A stretch of 64,000 nucleotides of DNA from Rugalucina vietnamica (taxonomy: Eukaryota > Mollusca > Bivalvia > Lucinida > Lucinidae). This document shows positions 35,005 to 46,589 of the stretch, one piece after another (within the stretch, counting starts at the first letter, position 1; every line of letters starts with the position of its first letter). Position numbers and translations under genes: made by a program. The stretch covers positions 22,323,456 to 22,387,455 of the forward strand of contig OZ024879.1 of the NCBI GenBank assembly GCA_964017185.1, read 5' to 3'. The notes beneath the pieces were generated by a model. It was not told where the DNA came from, searched no databases, and saw nothing but the letters and a program-made list of their open reading frames with translations.

Positions 35005-35995
35005 CTTATTTGATCGATGTAGGCGGATTGCCGTCGGACAAAAGAACCTAACTTTTGGGTATCTGAACGTTTCCAATTTTTGTGAGGACAGATTTTCTCG
35101 CAGACAGTCTAACAATAGTCATGTGACGTCATAATGTGGTTCCAATAATAACATACATGCATCATGAAAACTATTGAGAGAACCTTGGAACCCATAGTCA
35201 GTAACAAGTAGGTATATTGTTAGACATTTTTTTTATTTTATGTATTTAATCATTATTTTTTTTTGTATTTATTTCTTTATTGCAATGTAATTTGAAATGT
35301 TACTTTGATCGTTTTTGTATATTGAAAATATTTATTATATACGTATTTTTAAATATTTGTTTAATTTTCAAGAACGACATTTCAATTTTCGTATCCGTAA
35401 CGACTCTATGAATAAATCTATATACGCATTTGAACACACAATAATATTAATTAACAATGATGTGATAAGAGAGAGTTTGTTTAAAATGAACCTGTTCTTG
35501 CAATTGAATTCCAGAGTAACATTTGTGCTACATCTTGAAAACATATCCATGCGATGAATATCCTTTTTTCTCACCCACCAGACAAGCATATCCGTTTGTG
35601 TGCCTGTCGGATTTCTGTCTCAGTACTAGTAGATTTTAGCTGTCTAAAATGTCAATCATTTCTGTATCAAGCCAATAGAAATGTACATCTTTTTGAGTAA
35701 ATCCATATAAAGAAATGATAAGCTAGGTGTCAACTGTCAGTGACAAAAATAAACTTCAGGAAGTTTACAGGAGTAATTGTAGTCTGCTGCTTTGACAAAA
35801 ATCTCAAAATTTAATTTGCCGAGAATTTTATGCACAAAACAAAATGCTGATTAAATAGTTTTCTAAGGTTAGTGCATATACAAAATTATTATTACTTTTG
35901 TATTTATTTGGTTAATTTGCATCATGTAAAAACAAAATGGCTGCCTGAGCAGCAATTGAAGCCTATACAGAGTCAAAATGATTAAGTTATAGGTG
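35005..35995. other. no gene or recognised repeat
   Basis: AT-rich sequence. The short ORFs on both strands (35315-35589) overlap and have no protein signature. Confidence 0.5.
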
Positions 35996-36000
35996 AGAAA

Positions 36001-36144
36001 AATAATCAATGATGGTGTTGAGGATCTCAGGCTTGTTTTCAGATAATTCGAGTCTCATCCTCAAAAGAGCCTTGGATGAGACTTGAATAATCTGAAAACT
36101 TGCCTGAGATTTCCTTGTCTCGCCCTCAACCTCATCATAGATTA
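36001..36144. repeat. 144-bp palindrome
   Basis: AATAATCAATGATGG...TTGAGG is inverted at CCTCAACCTCATCATAG, with ATCTCAGGC and TCAGATTATTC-like text shared by the arms and a centre near AAAAGAGCC. Hairpin element. Confidence 0.8.
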
Positions 36145-36159
36145 TTTTAATACCCTACC

Positions 36160-36860
36160 TTAATATTATAACTAGGGTATGCAGGGTTATGCCTATTTAT
36201 CTTATTTTTGATCCAAAGCATACGCGGTTCTAAAGTGTACCCACAATCTATGTTTTGAGCAAACATAAGAAAAAAAAATATTTCTACGAAACATTTTCAT
36301 GTTTAAACATTACGCAAACATGCCCTTGCGATGTATATAATTTTCTGAATGTGTGAAAAAACAACAACAACACACAAAAAAAACATTTTGATATTTTTCT
36401 TGTTTTTGCTCAAAAATTGATTGTGGGTACACGCTTGAACCCCTGTTAATCCCAGTTTTACTATATAAAAGTGGGGTATAAGGGGGTATTCATTGCATGG
36501 ACATGTTTTCTTGATGACAATCTGTCAATTGATTGCTCGGATGAGATTTCGTGACGCCTTCTATGGTTTATATACAAGTACATTACGAAAACTTGCCCAT
36601 GCAATATACAGAGATTTTTTGAGCTTTAAAAATTGAAAATGTTCAGCTGAAAAATTTTGATATTTTTCATATTTTTGCTCAAAACATAAATTGCGGGTAC
36701 ACGTTAGAACCGCCTCGCCGAGGCGGTTCTAACGAGTACCCACAATCTATGTTTTGGAGCAAAAATAAGAAAAATAGGTATACCCCTGCATACCCCAGTT
36801 TTACTATATAAAAGTGGGGTATGAGGGGGTACACATTTAAAGATATTGTATCTTGTATTC
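36160..36860. mobile_element. cluster of three M2 MITE copies
   Basis: A partial copy lies at 36160-36350, a deleted one at 36385-36515 (hairpin lost, GGGTACACGCTTGAACCCC joined to the tail), and a near-complete one at 36570-36850. The last carries the perfect hairpin AACCGCCTCGCCGAGGCGGTT. They lie just upstream of the GPCR gene. Confidence 0.85.
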
Positions 36861-37082
36861 CTGATGATAAAAAAGAGAGGGTGACATAACCATCTAAATC
36901 CTACATTTTAGTGAGACTCGGAAATTCAGTTTATGGAGGGGATAACTTTGCCTAGAGAACGCGAATACAACAAGAATGATTTTACCTTGTACTTTGTTTA
37001 GATCATATTTCACACTTTTTCAGTTGCATTCTTAAATGCCCTGGACAACTTTCTGACCCTGTCTACGATATCAACTGTCAAG

Positions 37083-37997
37083 ATGCTTGAATTCAAACCA
37101 ATTCTGCCAATAAGTTTATTAGTTCTCTATTGGTGCTTGTCATTCGTCATTCTGATTTTGTGTGCGTTATCCTTGGTAGCCGTGTACCGGACCAAGAAGA
37201 CCCCTTATGGCACAAAACTGTTGTCACTTGGGCTGCTAACATATGATATACTGTTCCTCCTAGCCGCGTCAGCGTCAAAACCGTTTGACTATACTGATGT
37301 TTACCCAATTGTCCATGCTTCAAGAGGATTCACGATCGCCGCGCAGTTTATTGTTGGATGTATGTCATTTGAAAGGCTATTTGTGCTGAACTGGCCTTAT
37401 GTTTATTTACGAGCCATGTCTGAGCAGCGAACGAAAATTATTTGTATCGCAATATGCATTCTTGGATTTTTACATTATTCAGTGATGCGCGGGGCATTTT
37501 GCTATGCACGGGGACAGGCGATGAACTGCGAGCTTGGGTTTGCCGCCTATCTGGTGTTCTTCTGTACCGTGATTCCCGCTGTTTCGTTCATTTGTTTCGT
37601 CAAAATCTACAAGATTATACGACGGAGCGAGGCCAAACACCGCACAAAACACGCCATCCGACAATACAAAGGAACGGTCGCCGCTTTTCTGGTGTTGGTA
37701 AATACCACTGTCAGCCAGATAGTGTGGCTAGGCCTTGCGGTGATATATTTTACCCGCACAGCACGTGGTCAGAAAGAAGATGGATACGTAGCTACTCTTG
37801 CCGATTGGTCATACTTACTTAATTGCATCGTGGATCCGACCATCTATGTGATATGGTTTAGCGAAACAAGGATGGAAATGTTGAAATTGTTGAAATGCCC
37901 ATGTGTTAAACCTAAAATTGAAAAACTGCGAAAGGAAATATATCATATAAGCTTCACAGACGAGAAGAGTATCACAAAAAGCACTGATTCCAACTGA
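37083..37997 (+). CDS. rhodopsin-like seven-transmembrane receptor, intronless
   Basis: This 304-residue protein has seven hydrophobic helices at about 8-35, 45-65, 83-105, 117-138, 152-178, 198-222 and 236-260. Class A hallmarks are present in variant form: ERL (97-99) in place of DRY, and DPTIY (251-255) in place of NPxxY. Basic loop residues fall at 179-196 and possible palmitoyl cysteines at 272 and 274. The usual cysteine at the top of helix 3 is missing, although Cys140 and Cys149 lie in the second extracellular loop. The frame stays open upstream to an acceptor-like TTTTTCAG at 37015-37022, so an upstream exon is possible; the first ATG is used here. The ligand is unknown. Orphan intronless receptors of this kind are expanded in bivalves. 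Confidence 0.85.
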   Translation: MLEFKPILPISLLVLYWCLSFVILILCALSLVAVYRTKKTPYGTKLLSLGLLTYDILFLLAASASKPFDYTDVYPIVHASRGFTIAAQFIVGCMSFERLFVLNWPYVYLRAMSEQRTKIICIAICILGFLHYSVMRGAFCYARGQAMNCELGFAAYLVFFCTVIPAVSFICFVKIYKIIRRSEAKHRTKHAIRQYKGTVAAFLVLVNTTVSQIVWLGLAVIYFTRTARGQKEDGYVATLADWSYLLNCIVDPTIYVIWFSETRMEMLKLLKCPCVKPKIEKLRKEIYHISFTDEKSITKSTDSN

Positions 37998-38012
37998 TTT
38001 TGCCTTCTAAAT

Positions 38013-38243
38013 GAGCCGCCTCGTGGGAAAACCAACAATGTGGTTTCCGAACAGGTCTGAAACAAACCGGCCTGTACAGCTACAGAAGACAGCTAGAAGC
38101 ATGAAATTTCGTATTTAGGAAGTAGAGGAATTGTACTATTCGTGTAGCGAAAACAAAGGCGCTGATCAGCTTCGCGGTTACCGCGAAGCTGATCTGCGCC
38201 TTTGTTTTCTTTATGCAGTGTTGGTTTTCCCATGAGGCGGCTC
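38013..38243. mobile_element. M1 MITE, 15 bp after the GPCR stop
   Basis: GAGCCGCCTCGTGGGAAAAC is inverted as GTTTTCCCATGAGGCGGCTC. The flanks AAAT (38009-38012) and AAAT (38244-38247) give a 4-bp target duplication. The decayed duplicate downstream (38477-38740) lacks it, so the insertion followed the duplication. The hairpin would lie in the receptor's 3' UTR. Confidence 0.88.
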
Positions 38244-38476
38244 AAATGGCCTATAATTGACACCAATGTGTAGTGCTACCTTTCATTTATGCCATTTGTA
38301 TAAATTAAAGTTAAATATCTGTGATGACATTGTTTACCTGTCTTTAAATTACAGTACCGTAGTGTTCCGACAATGTTACAAGTCTGAACCTCACTTCAAA
38401 TTCCCTTGAACAGTACCTGTTACACATATTATATCAGAAATATCATAAAAATAATGTATATACATGTATGTTATAT

Positions 38477-38740
38477 GGTAAGAACAAGAATAGGAATGTT
38501 GAAATTGTTGAAAAGGATAACCTACGATTGGAAATATATGCCATGTGTCACATAAATTCCGCAGACGAGATAATTCAAAAACACTAATAGCACTGATTTA
38601 AACTTATTTTAACTTGTCTCATAATTGTCACCAAATTGAATGTGTAGTGCTACTGTACCTTTTATTTTTATAAATTGTTTTCTTGTCGTAAAGGTATTTT
38701 CGTACAGTACCGTACCACAGTACCTTTACACACCTAATAG
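38477..38740 (+). pseudogene. decayed duplicate of GPCR 3' end
   Basis: GGAATGTTGAAATTGTTGAA, GGAAATATATGCCATG, CACTGATTTAAAC and then AATGTGTAGTGCTAC follow the order of the GPCR's last 45 codons and its 3' flank (37873-38300). Indels and stops break the frame. Only the end of the gene is present. It could also be read as remains of a tandem receptor array. Confidence 0.75.
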
Positions 38741-38863
38741 AATCATTAGATTAGTGAAACGGTAATCCAAAATGGCCAATGTAATATATATTTTTAAGTC
38801 TAAGAGACGAGCAAAATGTATGACCTGAAGGCGTTGTTTAGATCTTAATATTTTATAATCATG

Positions 38864-39943
38864 CAGCTTTCACACTTATCACGATTCGACCACGATTGGT
38901 ATCGTGGTCTTAATCGTGGACCAATCGTGACTATCGTATCCAATCTTATCAGATAGCATCACATCTTGATGTCAGTTGTGATAATCGGGCTAATCGTGGA
39001 AAATTATTTGGCTGCCAAAAATGTTCCACGATTACCACGATTGGCGGGACTATCGTGACCATCGCATCAGATCGTATGACATCGTAACAAATCGTATATC
39101 ATCTTGTTCCTAAATCGCGGTGATCGGGATCGACCAAAACACCGCGACCTGTTGAGATGAGTTGCGATCTCATTGTTACGGTCTGTCACGATTCGACGAA
39201 AATGCCTGGCCCGATTAACTACGAGACGATGCGAATGACTCGCGATACGATACGATCTGATACGAGTAAATGCGATGAGACACGACAAGCCACGCTTTTG
39301 CCACGGATGCTTACGATCTGTTACGAATTATCAATCGGGCAAGATAAATGAGTTTTATTTTTTGATCAACAATAGAAAAGTAAACATCAATACGAGCCTT
39401 TTCAGTATTAATTAGAAATCTGAAGGATGCCAGGAAAGGGCAGCAGAGGCAGGAGAAGGAAGGGGAATGATAAGACTTTATCATAAGCATACATAAATAA
39501 TGCAAATGTTGCATTCTCGTCATTCTCAGCTCCTTCCATCATCAATGTTGTTTCGTCTCCAGACATTAAAAACGTAATGAGGTATATGTTTGTTTTCGAA
39601 GTATATATACCAATCGCGGTCTCATCGTGACACAATCGTGACCACAATCACCAAAACGTCAAGCCAACAATCGTAAACTATCGCAACACATCGTATCATT
39701 TCTTGAGACTCGTACCAGAACGCATCTACGCGTATCAGGTCGTATCAAATCGCGGTCAAGTATCGTGATAATCGTGTCAGATTGCATTAGAATAGGTGCT
39801 TAATCGTAATAATCCTATCGGAACAAATCGTATCAAAACGCAACAGAACGTATCATAAGGTCAAATTTTGCCAAAATGTACCGATTAGCTGCGATTTGTC
39901 AATCGTAGCGTTCGTAACAGATCCTGCTCTAGTGTGAAAGCCG
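38864..39943. mobile_element. 1.08-kb inverted-repeat element filled with ATCGTG-type words
   Basis: CAGCTTTCACAC at the left is inverted as GTGTGAAAGCCG at the right, with CATG flanking both (38860-38863 and 39944-39947). The arms consist of dozens of ATCGTG, ATCGTAT and CACGAT words in degenerate array. A motif-free centre at about 39350-39600 contains a 79-codon minus-strand frame. No transposase seen. Confidence 0.75.
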
Positions 39944-39949
39944 CATGAG

Positions 39950-41030
39950 GTATTGGTACTGAGTTTAACATGACAGTGATTAAAGAATTTGCGCTATTGT
40001 GTTTTAAAGGTTTACAGTAAGGCTCTGTTGAACCGCATTTCACGTTTTGCAAATTTCACTGTGAATTATTGGGATCCGTAAAATGTTTACATCCCGCGAA
40101 GACTTGGTACCAATATGTCACATATTTCATTCCCATGTCTAGCATGCTGTGGAGAATTCGCATGCATTCAAATTTCATGCAGCAGTCATGCGTACAGGTA
40201 TTCCTCACAGTGAAAAAACAACACTGACAAAGAAAAAAATCACTGTACGTGGGGTTAACAAAATTTACGTGGACTTTTCCTATAACTTGACATCGGTTCA
40301 GGCAAACATAGTCAAATTTCAGCTGACGATAAACTTGTTTAAATCCACTAGAATCTGAATGTTTGGTTGATCTAAAGTGTTTTATTAGCGGTTGGTGATG
40401 GTTTTACTTACCCCACCCTCCCCATCAAGGAGCACGTCAGAAATGACGTTAAGCTTGGCACTGCAGTATCGCATTTCTTTTGCGTTTTCTTAAAAACGGT
40501 TTTGCAGATCACAGTCAAACGTGCCATGTGTCTTGGAGAATCCATGACAAAACAATTTATGGTTGCTCAAAAATTTCTTTGGACCGGTTGTGCACCTACG
40601 TTGTTTTGCTTAGCCATGTTTGCTTTTTCGGAATGTTTAAGAGATGTCTGAATTTCATGCAACACAGATCAACCGGCAATATTGTACAATTCCCATTTAA
40701 AACAAATCCTAATTTCAACTTCAAGGTCCTTTGATAAAGCATTACAAATGAAACATTGCATGCACGTTTGAACAAATAGGACGCAAATAAATATCAAAAA
40801 TTCATATCCGTCATTTAAAATGTTCTAACGCCCTATAAATCATAATGTTAAAAGTCAGCATCAATATACCCAGTCCAAATTTATTCTCAAATCAAGGCAA
40901 TACATTAATGATTTTATACAGATTGGTAATGTAAACCATTCTCCAAATATTTACATTTTTATTGCAATCGCCCTAGATGAAAGTATCTTTCTTGATGTTC
41001 TTCATTTCCCAATGAAAAACATTAAGTCAC
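39950..41030. other. no gene supported
   Basis: TTCACGTTTTGCAAATTTCAC-like text suggests old repeat material. Two plus-strand ORFs (40149-40358, 40480-40734) show no domain. Confidence 0.45.
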
Positions 41031-41234
41031 GTGATCTAGAGGCCACGCCTATGGGTGGGGCGACGTCAAAACCCATCCAGTGAGGCCCATGACGTTAGGC
41101 GCGAAAATTTGACGTTTTGGCTGTTTCAAAATTACGTTAAGGCGGATTTAATATCAAATAACATGAAAATGAGCGGTGATATGTGCAATTAAAAATCTGA
41201 TACTTGATTGATAATATAAAATGTAAATATAAGT

Positions 41235-41378
41235 ATTGAAATTCAGATTTTAGCTTTCACTGGATGATGAAAAACATTAGCTGTTTTAATGTCTCCGAGA
41301 AGCCCTTCGGGCTTCACAGACATTAAAACAGCCTAATGTTTTTCATCATCCAGTGAAAGCTAAAATCTGAATTTCAAT
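41235..41378. repeat. 144-bp near-perfect palindrome
   Basis: ATTGAAATTCAGATTTTAGC is inverted at the right. The arms share CTTTCACTGGATGATGAAAA and CTGTTTTAATGTCT, and the centre is GAAGCCCTTCGGGCTTC. Nearby sequence has repeated GATGACGTCA words. Confidence 0.9.
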
Positions 41379-41689
41379 CCTTAATAGTGGACCAAATTTT
41401 TATCATATTTTGAGCAGTAAAAATGTAAAAATCAGTAGCCCTAAAAAGCGCATTTTGTGGTTCAAAATCAGTGTTTTTGCGATGACGTCAGTTTGCGATG
41501 ACGTCACTGACGTCATCGGAGTGCTCCATGATGGCGAAAGTAGGTGTTTTCATTTCACAATAATTTTGTAACGGATGAAGGGATTGTGATGCAATTTTGC
41601 ACAGTTGCATATTACATGGGTCTATTTGAATTGAAAGTTTGAGTGGAGTCGAGTCATATAATCATAAGTTATAAGAAAAGTCCACGTAT

Positions 41690-41905
41690 TTTTTGATAAT
41701 CCCTCGTATATTGCATGGGCATATTTTTCTCATTTTTGGACATAACACAGATAGTGGGTACATGTTAAAACCACCTCGGTAAGTACCCACAATCTAATGT
41801 TGTGGAGCAAAACTAAGAAAGATAGGTATACCCCTGTATATCCCAATTTTGCTATATAAAAGAAGGGTATAAGGGGGTATTTATTACACAGACATGTTAG
41901 GCAAG
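41690..41905 (-). mobile_element. M2 MITE copy
   Basis: TTGCATGGGCATATTTTTC, AGTGGGTACATGTTAAAACC, CTAAGAAAGATAGGTATACC and TATATAAAAGAAGGG are in M2 order. The hairpin centre is shortened. Confidence 0.75.
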
Positions 41906-41909
41906 CTTT

Positions 41910-43275
41910 GTAAAGTTTATGTTTACTAATAACAAAAAAGTGTTCATAGCTTATTTCCATGTGCAAATATTCTCCTTGCAATGCTTATTGCTGTGTCAAA
42001 TGTGACGTTTGGTTCTGTGTTCGTTCTGTTAACTACAGTGTATTTAGTATAGCAAGTGCATTCATTTACGAAAAAGGGGGCGTTGTTCCAAAACATGATA
42101 TACTCTTATATATGAGTGTTAGCGAAACGCAGGCGTGCACGTCACACAGTAATGAATTTCATATTCTAACAATGGCTTGATAAAGAACTACAACAAAAGC
42201 TTATGATTACATGTATCACATCAACGTCATCATTACGATAAGCTAATTTACACATAATCATCTCTGCACAATGAATCTGTTATTCAAATTTACGTATCAC
42301 AATCGACCAGACAAAACTAACAATACGTAAATGTACAATTAGAAGATCATAATAATTTTCTTCATATAAGGACAGTTTTAGGTAACATGTTAATAACGAG
42401 ATCTAGGGGCAATGGCCTCTTTTGAAACGCTAGAAAAAATTTAAGGGACTGGGGAGTTATCACAAAGTCGGGGGAGGGGTGGGAATAAGGGAGCAGGAAG
42501 CTGGAGAAAAAAGCAACAACAACAAAACAATAAGAGGGCTGGGGAGAAGGTCACATTCTTTTTTAAGAGCAGGGAGATAAGACCTTGCTGTTACCAAACA
42601 TGGTGTATTTCCTTTATTTTCCTACAGTTTAACTTATTAGGAGGCACTTCTGAAACGATGAAAAATTAACAGGTCATTGGATCAACAGTATCTGTTTGCA
42701 ACAGTAGTTGAAATTTTTGAAATTGTGGCCGGACAACGGAGGAACACCAGATCATGAGTATACTTTAAGCTCCCTGTGAGCCTTCGACTCAGGTGACTGA
42801 CGACGGAGATATTAACGGTCATACTTATTATATTATTTCCTACGGTTGACGCTGTAAAACAGACTGCTGTTGCATCTGTAATCAATAGTTATTCCTCGTT
42901 TCTGTATCTATTTTTAGAACGGCTCCACGAGCGATCAAAAACGGCTCCAGGAGCGATCGGCCTGACGGAGGATCTTGCAAACAAACCCCTATCCATTGGA
43001 TGGATTTTTTCTAAAGCTGTCATGAAATGCTCTTTCAGCTCGGAATGTAATGCACTAGGGTGTGATACATGGAAATATTACTATGATACTTATAAAACTT
43101 TGTGTAGTGTATATAAGTAGTTGAGACGCTACCAGGAAGGCCTCATCCAAAAGCAAATGTATCGCGCCTATCGGTAATTACATTGAGAGCAGAAAGGGGT
43201 CTTTTTTGTTCAGACCTGACTTTTCCAATCACTTCCATTAATATATTTTTTCCTTACACAGACAGCATGCACATG
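41910..43275. other. no gene supported
   Basis: It contains a purine-rich stretch at 42420-42560 and short overlapping ORFs without signatures. Confidence 0.45.
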
Positions 43276-43700
43276 TAAAACCCCGTTTACACTGTGCGAC
43301 GTTCCCACCTCGTCCTTACTACGTCCAAAACAAGTTAAGAAAGTGGCGAGGACGGGATGAAAATGAGACAATTTCTTGTTTCTAAGTCCATACCACGTCC
43401 TCGACACGTCCTTATTACGTCACCACCACGTCCTTACGAAGTTCTTCGCGTTTCCACAAGGTCCTCATTGCGCGTTCACCAAACTCAATCCGTTTCTATT
43501 GCATCCTTACAACGTTCGCACGAAGATCAAACAGTTCTCCTACGCAGGCACTACGCTTTCAGCACTTTCTGTCTGTTTATGTACTATTCTCCCATGTATT
43601 AACAGATTAAGTGTGCTCAATTGAAGAACGAATGCTGAACCTCCATCCTCAACACTGCAAATAATCCGTTGTAATGTCCACAGTGAAGCCTTTTTCTAGC

Positions 43701-43702
<2 letters not shown>

Positions 43703-43762
<60 letters not shown>
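43703..43762. repeat. (CAT)n microsatellite
   Basis: About 20 CAT units, inside the 1.9-kb element. Confidence 0.97.
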
Positions 43763-44253
43763 TCCGTCATTATAGCTCATAGCCAGGGTCGCACCCAGCA
43801 ATATCTTATAATTCTATTCATTTTGCGAAATGACACAAGAGCAGACAGAGCGCCATGAAAGTCTTGTCGTCAATGCAGGAGAGAGTTCCAAGAGTATTTC
43901 TCGGTTCATGTGTCGATTTCGAAATGACTGAAGAGCTAGCTATTGCTTTTGAGGAAAAATAATAAAACGCGGTGTACGTGGTACGGACCAGATGTGAACA
44001 TGGTAAGAACCTGCAGAAGACATGTTTGGAACCGCAAGGACGCGATAAGAACGCAGGTAAGTCTTCTATGACGTGATATGGGCGTACGAGAAGCCTGGTA
44101 TGGTCTAATCGATTTGATGGACATGGCGCGGACGTGGTGAAGACGTAATGGGGTCTTGATGGTCTGTAACAGGTTCGCTTATCACGTCCATGAAGACCAC
44201 ACTACGTTTGCTCTGCATTCTTACTACTTGCCTTTAAGTTATAAGTTACTTAA

Positions 44254-44917
44254 TAAAAGAGCAGTCACACATCAGCGTATAAGTGAAACGCGCACCGGGC
44301 GTATTGAAAAAATAGCAAAATTCCTCACACGCCAGACGCACGTCGGAAACACGTTCAAAACTCGCTACAAGCGCGTTGGGTACGCTTGGTGTACGTCCGG
44401 TGCGCGTCGCTGTACGTCGCTAAAAGTCTCTGCGCGTTTCGCGCGCGTTTGGGCTAAAAAAATTTTAAGCATGCTTAAAAATTTTCTAAAAGCTCGGCGT
44501 GTCCCGGGCGTGTGACTTATACGTCCCGTATAAGTTCCACGCGCGCTACGGGCGCGTTGAATACGCTCTGAACGCGTTTGGCGCGCGTTTGAAGCACGCC
44601 AGTGTACGTTCGATGCGCGTTCCGATTTTATTAGATGTTGCTTCAGTAGCGTGCCCCAAGCGTGTGTGAAACGCGCGTTGAACGTTCGATGCGCGCATGT
44701 AGCGCGTGCTTAGCGTGTCTGGGACGTATCACAACCGTTGTCCAAAACTTTGAGATTTTTATACGTCCGGCACACGCCCCAGTTGCGCGCTAATGTGTGA
44801 CTGCTAAAGCGTGTTAAAGGAACAAATTAATTTTTATACGCCCAAAGTCTTCAGCGTGTTGAGATTTTTCATACGCCCGGTGCGCGTTTGGGTTATACGC
44901 TACAGTGTGACTGCTGT
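44254..44917. mobile_element. 664-bp ACGCGC-rich inverted-repeat element, TTAA flanks
   Basis: TAAAAGAGCAGTCACACATC at the left and GTAGCGTATAA...inverse ACAGCAGTCACACTG at the right are bounded by TTAA (44250-44253 and 44918-44921). The interior is dense in ACGCGC/GCGCGT words and far more CpG-rich than its surroundings. Near-identical sequence, inverted, is at 58977-59647. It is nested in the 1.9-kb element. Confidence 0.8.
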
Positions 44918-45308
44918 TTAAGTTCCTACTACGTCATTGCCATGTCCTTACTGCACTCTAATTCCACCCCGTCATCGCCAAGTTTCTTTTGAGCATGTTC
45001 AAAATTTGAATAATACCTACACGTCCATCAAGACCTCGCTACGTATACGTTCTTACTACATTCTAACACGTCATACAAGACCGTACCGAGCCCTTGATAT
45101 TAGGACGTGGTAAGGACGTAGTGGGAACGTGGTCCGGTGTAAACGGGCTGGATCGTTGACTGTTCCTATATGTTAAGGACATTAACGGTAAACAATGCCA
45201 CTACGGTGACCTTATTCTTGCGATATCTTTTCTCGTGAGTTGTGATGAACCCTTATCTTAGTTTGACAATATATTGACCCTTTGTTCTTTCTCAAAGCGG
45301 TGTCCAAA

Positions 45309-45372
45309 ATGGAAATTCAAAGATCACTTTGGAGTGTCTTAATTTTTATGGTATGCCTCTGTCGATGTCATG
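45309..45372 (+). CDS. secreted Gly/Ser-rich M15-like protein, exon 1: signal peptide
   Basis: ATG in good context (CCAAAATGG) opens a hydrophobic signal (SLWSVLIFMVCLCRCHG). The exon ends GTCATG|GTATGT after 64 bases, phase 1. All seven downstream junctions of this gene are also phase 1, and joining them gives one uninterrupted frame of about 679 codons. The product is therefore secreted. The nearest upstream feature is a transposable element ending about 160 bp away, so the promoter must be short or lie inside it. Confidence 0.8.
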
Positions 45373-45537
45373 GTATGTAATACAATTATATGTGAATGCG
45401 CCGTACATAAAGCTCTAAACTTATTTTGAAGAAAACAAATGCTTTGATAACACTTGCTATTGCATGCCTATACGAACATGCAGATTGGCAAAACATCTGA
45501 CGAAGCTTAAAATAAATAGTACATAGCAAGTACTCAA

Positions 45538-45539
45538 AA

Positions 45540-45590
<51 letters not shown>

Positions 45591-45592
45591 AT
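45538..45592. repeat. (AAAT)n microsatellite in intron 1
   Basis: About 13 AAAT units. Confidence 0.97.
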
Positions 45593-45633
45593 TCCCGTCA
45601 TCTATCTAAAGCTAGCTCTTACCATATGTACAG

Positions 45634-46320
45634 GCGATGAATCGGAACCTTCAAAACGCATGCTCCTGGACAGTGCAGCTGCCAACCTTAACGTCCAGAA
45701 CGGCAAAGTCAGCGGCGGGGTAAGCGGTAACGTCAACCTTGGACCGGTGTCAATGGGTGGCAATCTTAACGTCGATTCCAGCGGAAAAGTCAGCGGGGGA
45801 GCAACTGGAAGTGTCAACGCGGGGCCGGTAAATCTGAATGGAAATGTGAACGTTGGGTCAAATGGGCAAGTCAGCGGTGGGGCAAGCGGCAGCGTGAACG
45901 CGGGACCAGTTAGTATGAACGGAAATGTGAACGTTGGGTCGAATGGGCAAGTCAGCGGCGGGGCAAGCGGGAGCGTGAACGCGGGACCAATGAGCATGAG
46001 CGGAAATGTGAACGTGGGATCTAATGGGCAAGTCAGCGGCGGGGCTTCCGGTTCAATGAATTTCGGCGGGGGCAATTCGCTTGGTGGCAGTTTCAACATG
46101 GGCAGCAATGGTCAAATGAGCGGCGGTGCGTCTGGTACTATGAATTTCGGGGGTGGCAGCAGCATGTCAGGAAGTTTCAATATGGGAAGCGGCGGTTCCT
46201 CTGGTTCAATCTCTCTGACTGGCCAGGATTTCAGCTTTATGAAGAGTCTGGGAGGAGGTTCCGGTTCGACTATGACTGGTCAAGATTTCAGCTTCATGGG
46301 CAGTATTCCTAGCGGAGGAC
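45634..46320 (+). CDS. Gly/Ser-rich M15-like protein, exon 2: 27-residue repeats
   Basis: The acceptor CATATGTACAG and donor GGAC|GTAAGT bound a 687-base exon. After GDESEPSKR it encodes about seven copies of a ~27-residue repeat of the type NVNVGSNGQVSGGASGSVNA followed by GPVSMNG. Later copies drift to SFNMGSNGQMSGGASG and then to two TGQDFSFM motifs. Alternating Val/Asn with Gly turns suggest a beta-rich, fibrous or solenoid structure like silk or shell-matrix proteins (inference). The dibasic KR near residue 31 could be a processing site. The 168-codon Pro/Leu-rich antisense frame is a shadow of this repeat. Confidence 0.85.
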
Positions 46321-46589
46321 GTAAGTAGTTTGATGCTGTCATATGTGTCCTAGACATATACATATACTGTAAATGGCTCCTGGAAGTTGTATAAAACTTA
46401 ATGATGTCCGGACGAAAAGAATGCATTAGTTTTCTGAAAATCACTTGAATATCCAGGTTTTAATTGCAACGGGTACAAAAAAGGAAATATTTCTTAGCAA
46501 AAAAGAATATGGGTGACATGTGTTTAATAATTTCAATCATATTCGTACAATATTTTTCATTTGAAACCGGTTTCTACATGTAATTTCAG

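Larger units (their letters stand above)
43282..45147. mobile_element. 1.9-kb inverted-repeat element filled with CACGTCCTTAC-type words
   Basis: CCCGTTTACAC at the left is inverted as GTGTAAACGGG at the right. The left arm repeats ACGTCC/CACGTCCTTA words and the right arm their inverse (GGACGTGGTAAGG). A (CAT)n tract lies inside and a second element (44254-44917) is nested in the right half. Its right end lies about 160 bp upstream of the ATG of the M15-like gene. Confidence 0.75.

Noticed and set aside
37442-37822. 126-codon ORF overlapping the GPCR in another frame
   Set aside because: Shadow of the receptor, whose own frame has seven helices.
45602-46108. 168-codon minus-strand Pro/Leu-rich ORF
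   Set aside because: Exact antisense shadow of the Gly/Asn repeat exon. It runs across the exon's acceptor and has no independent signature.
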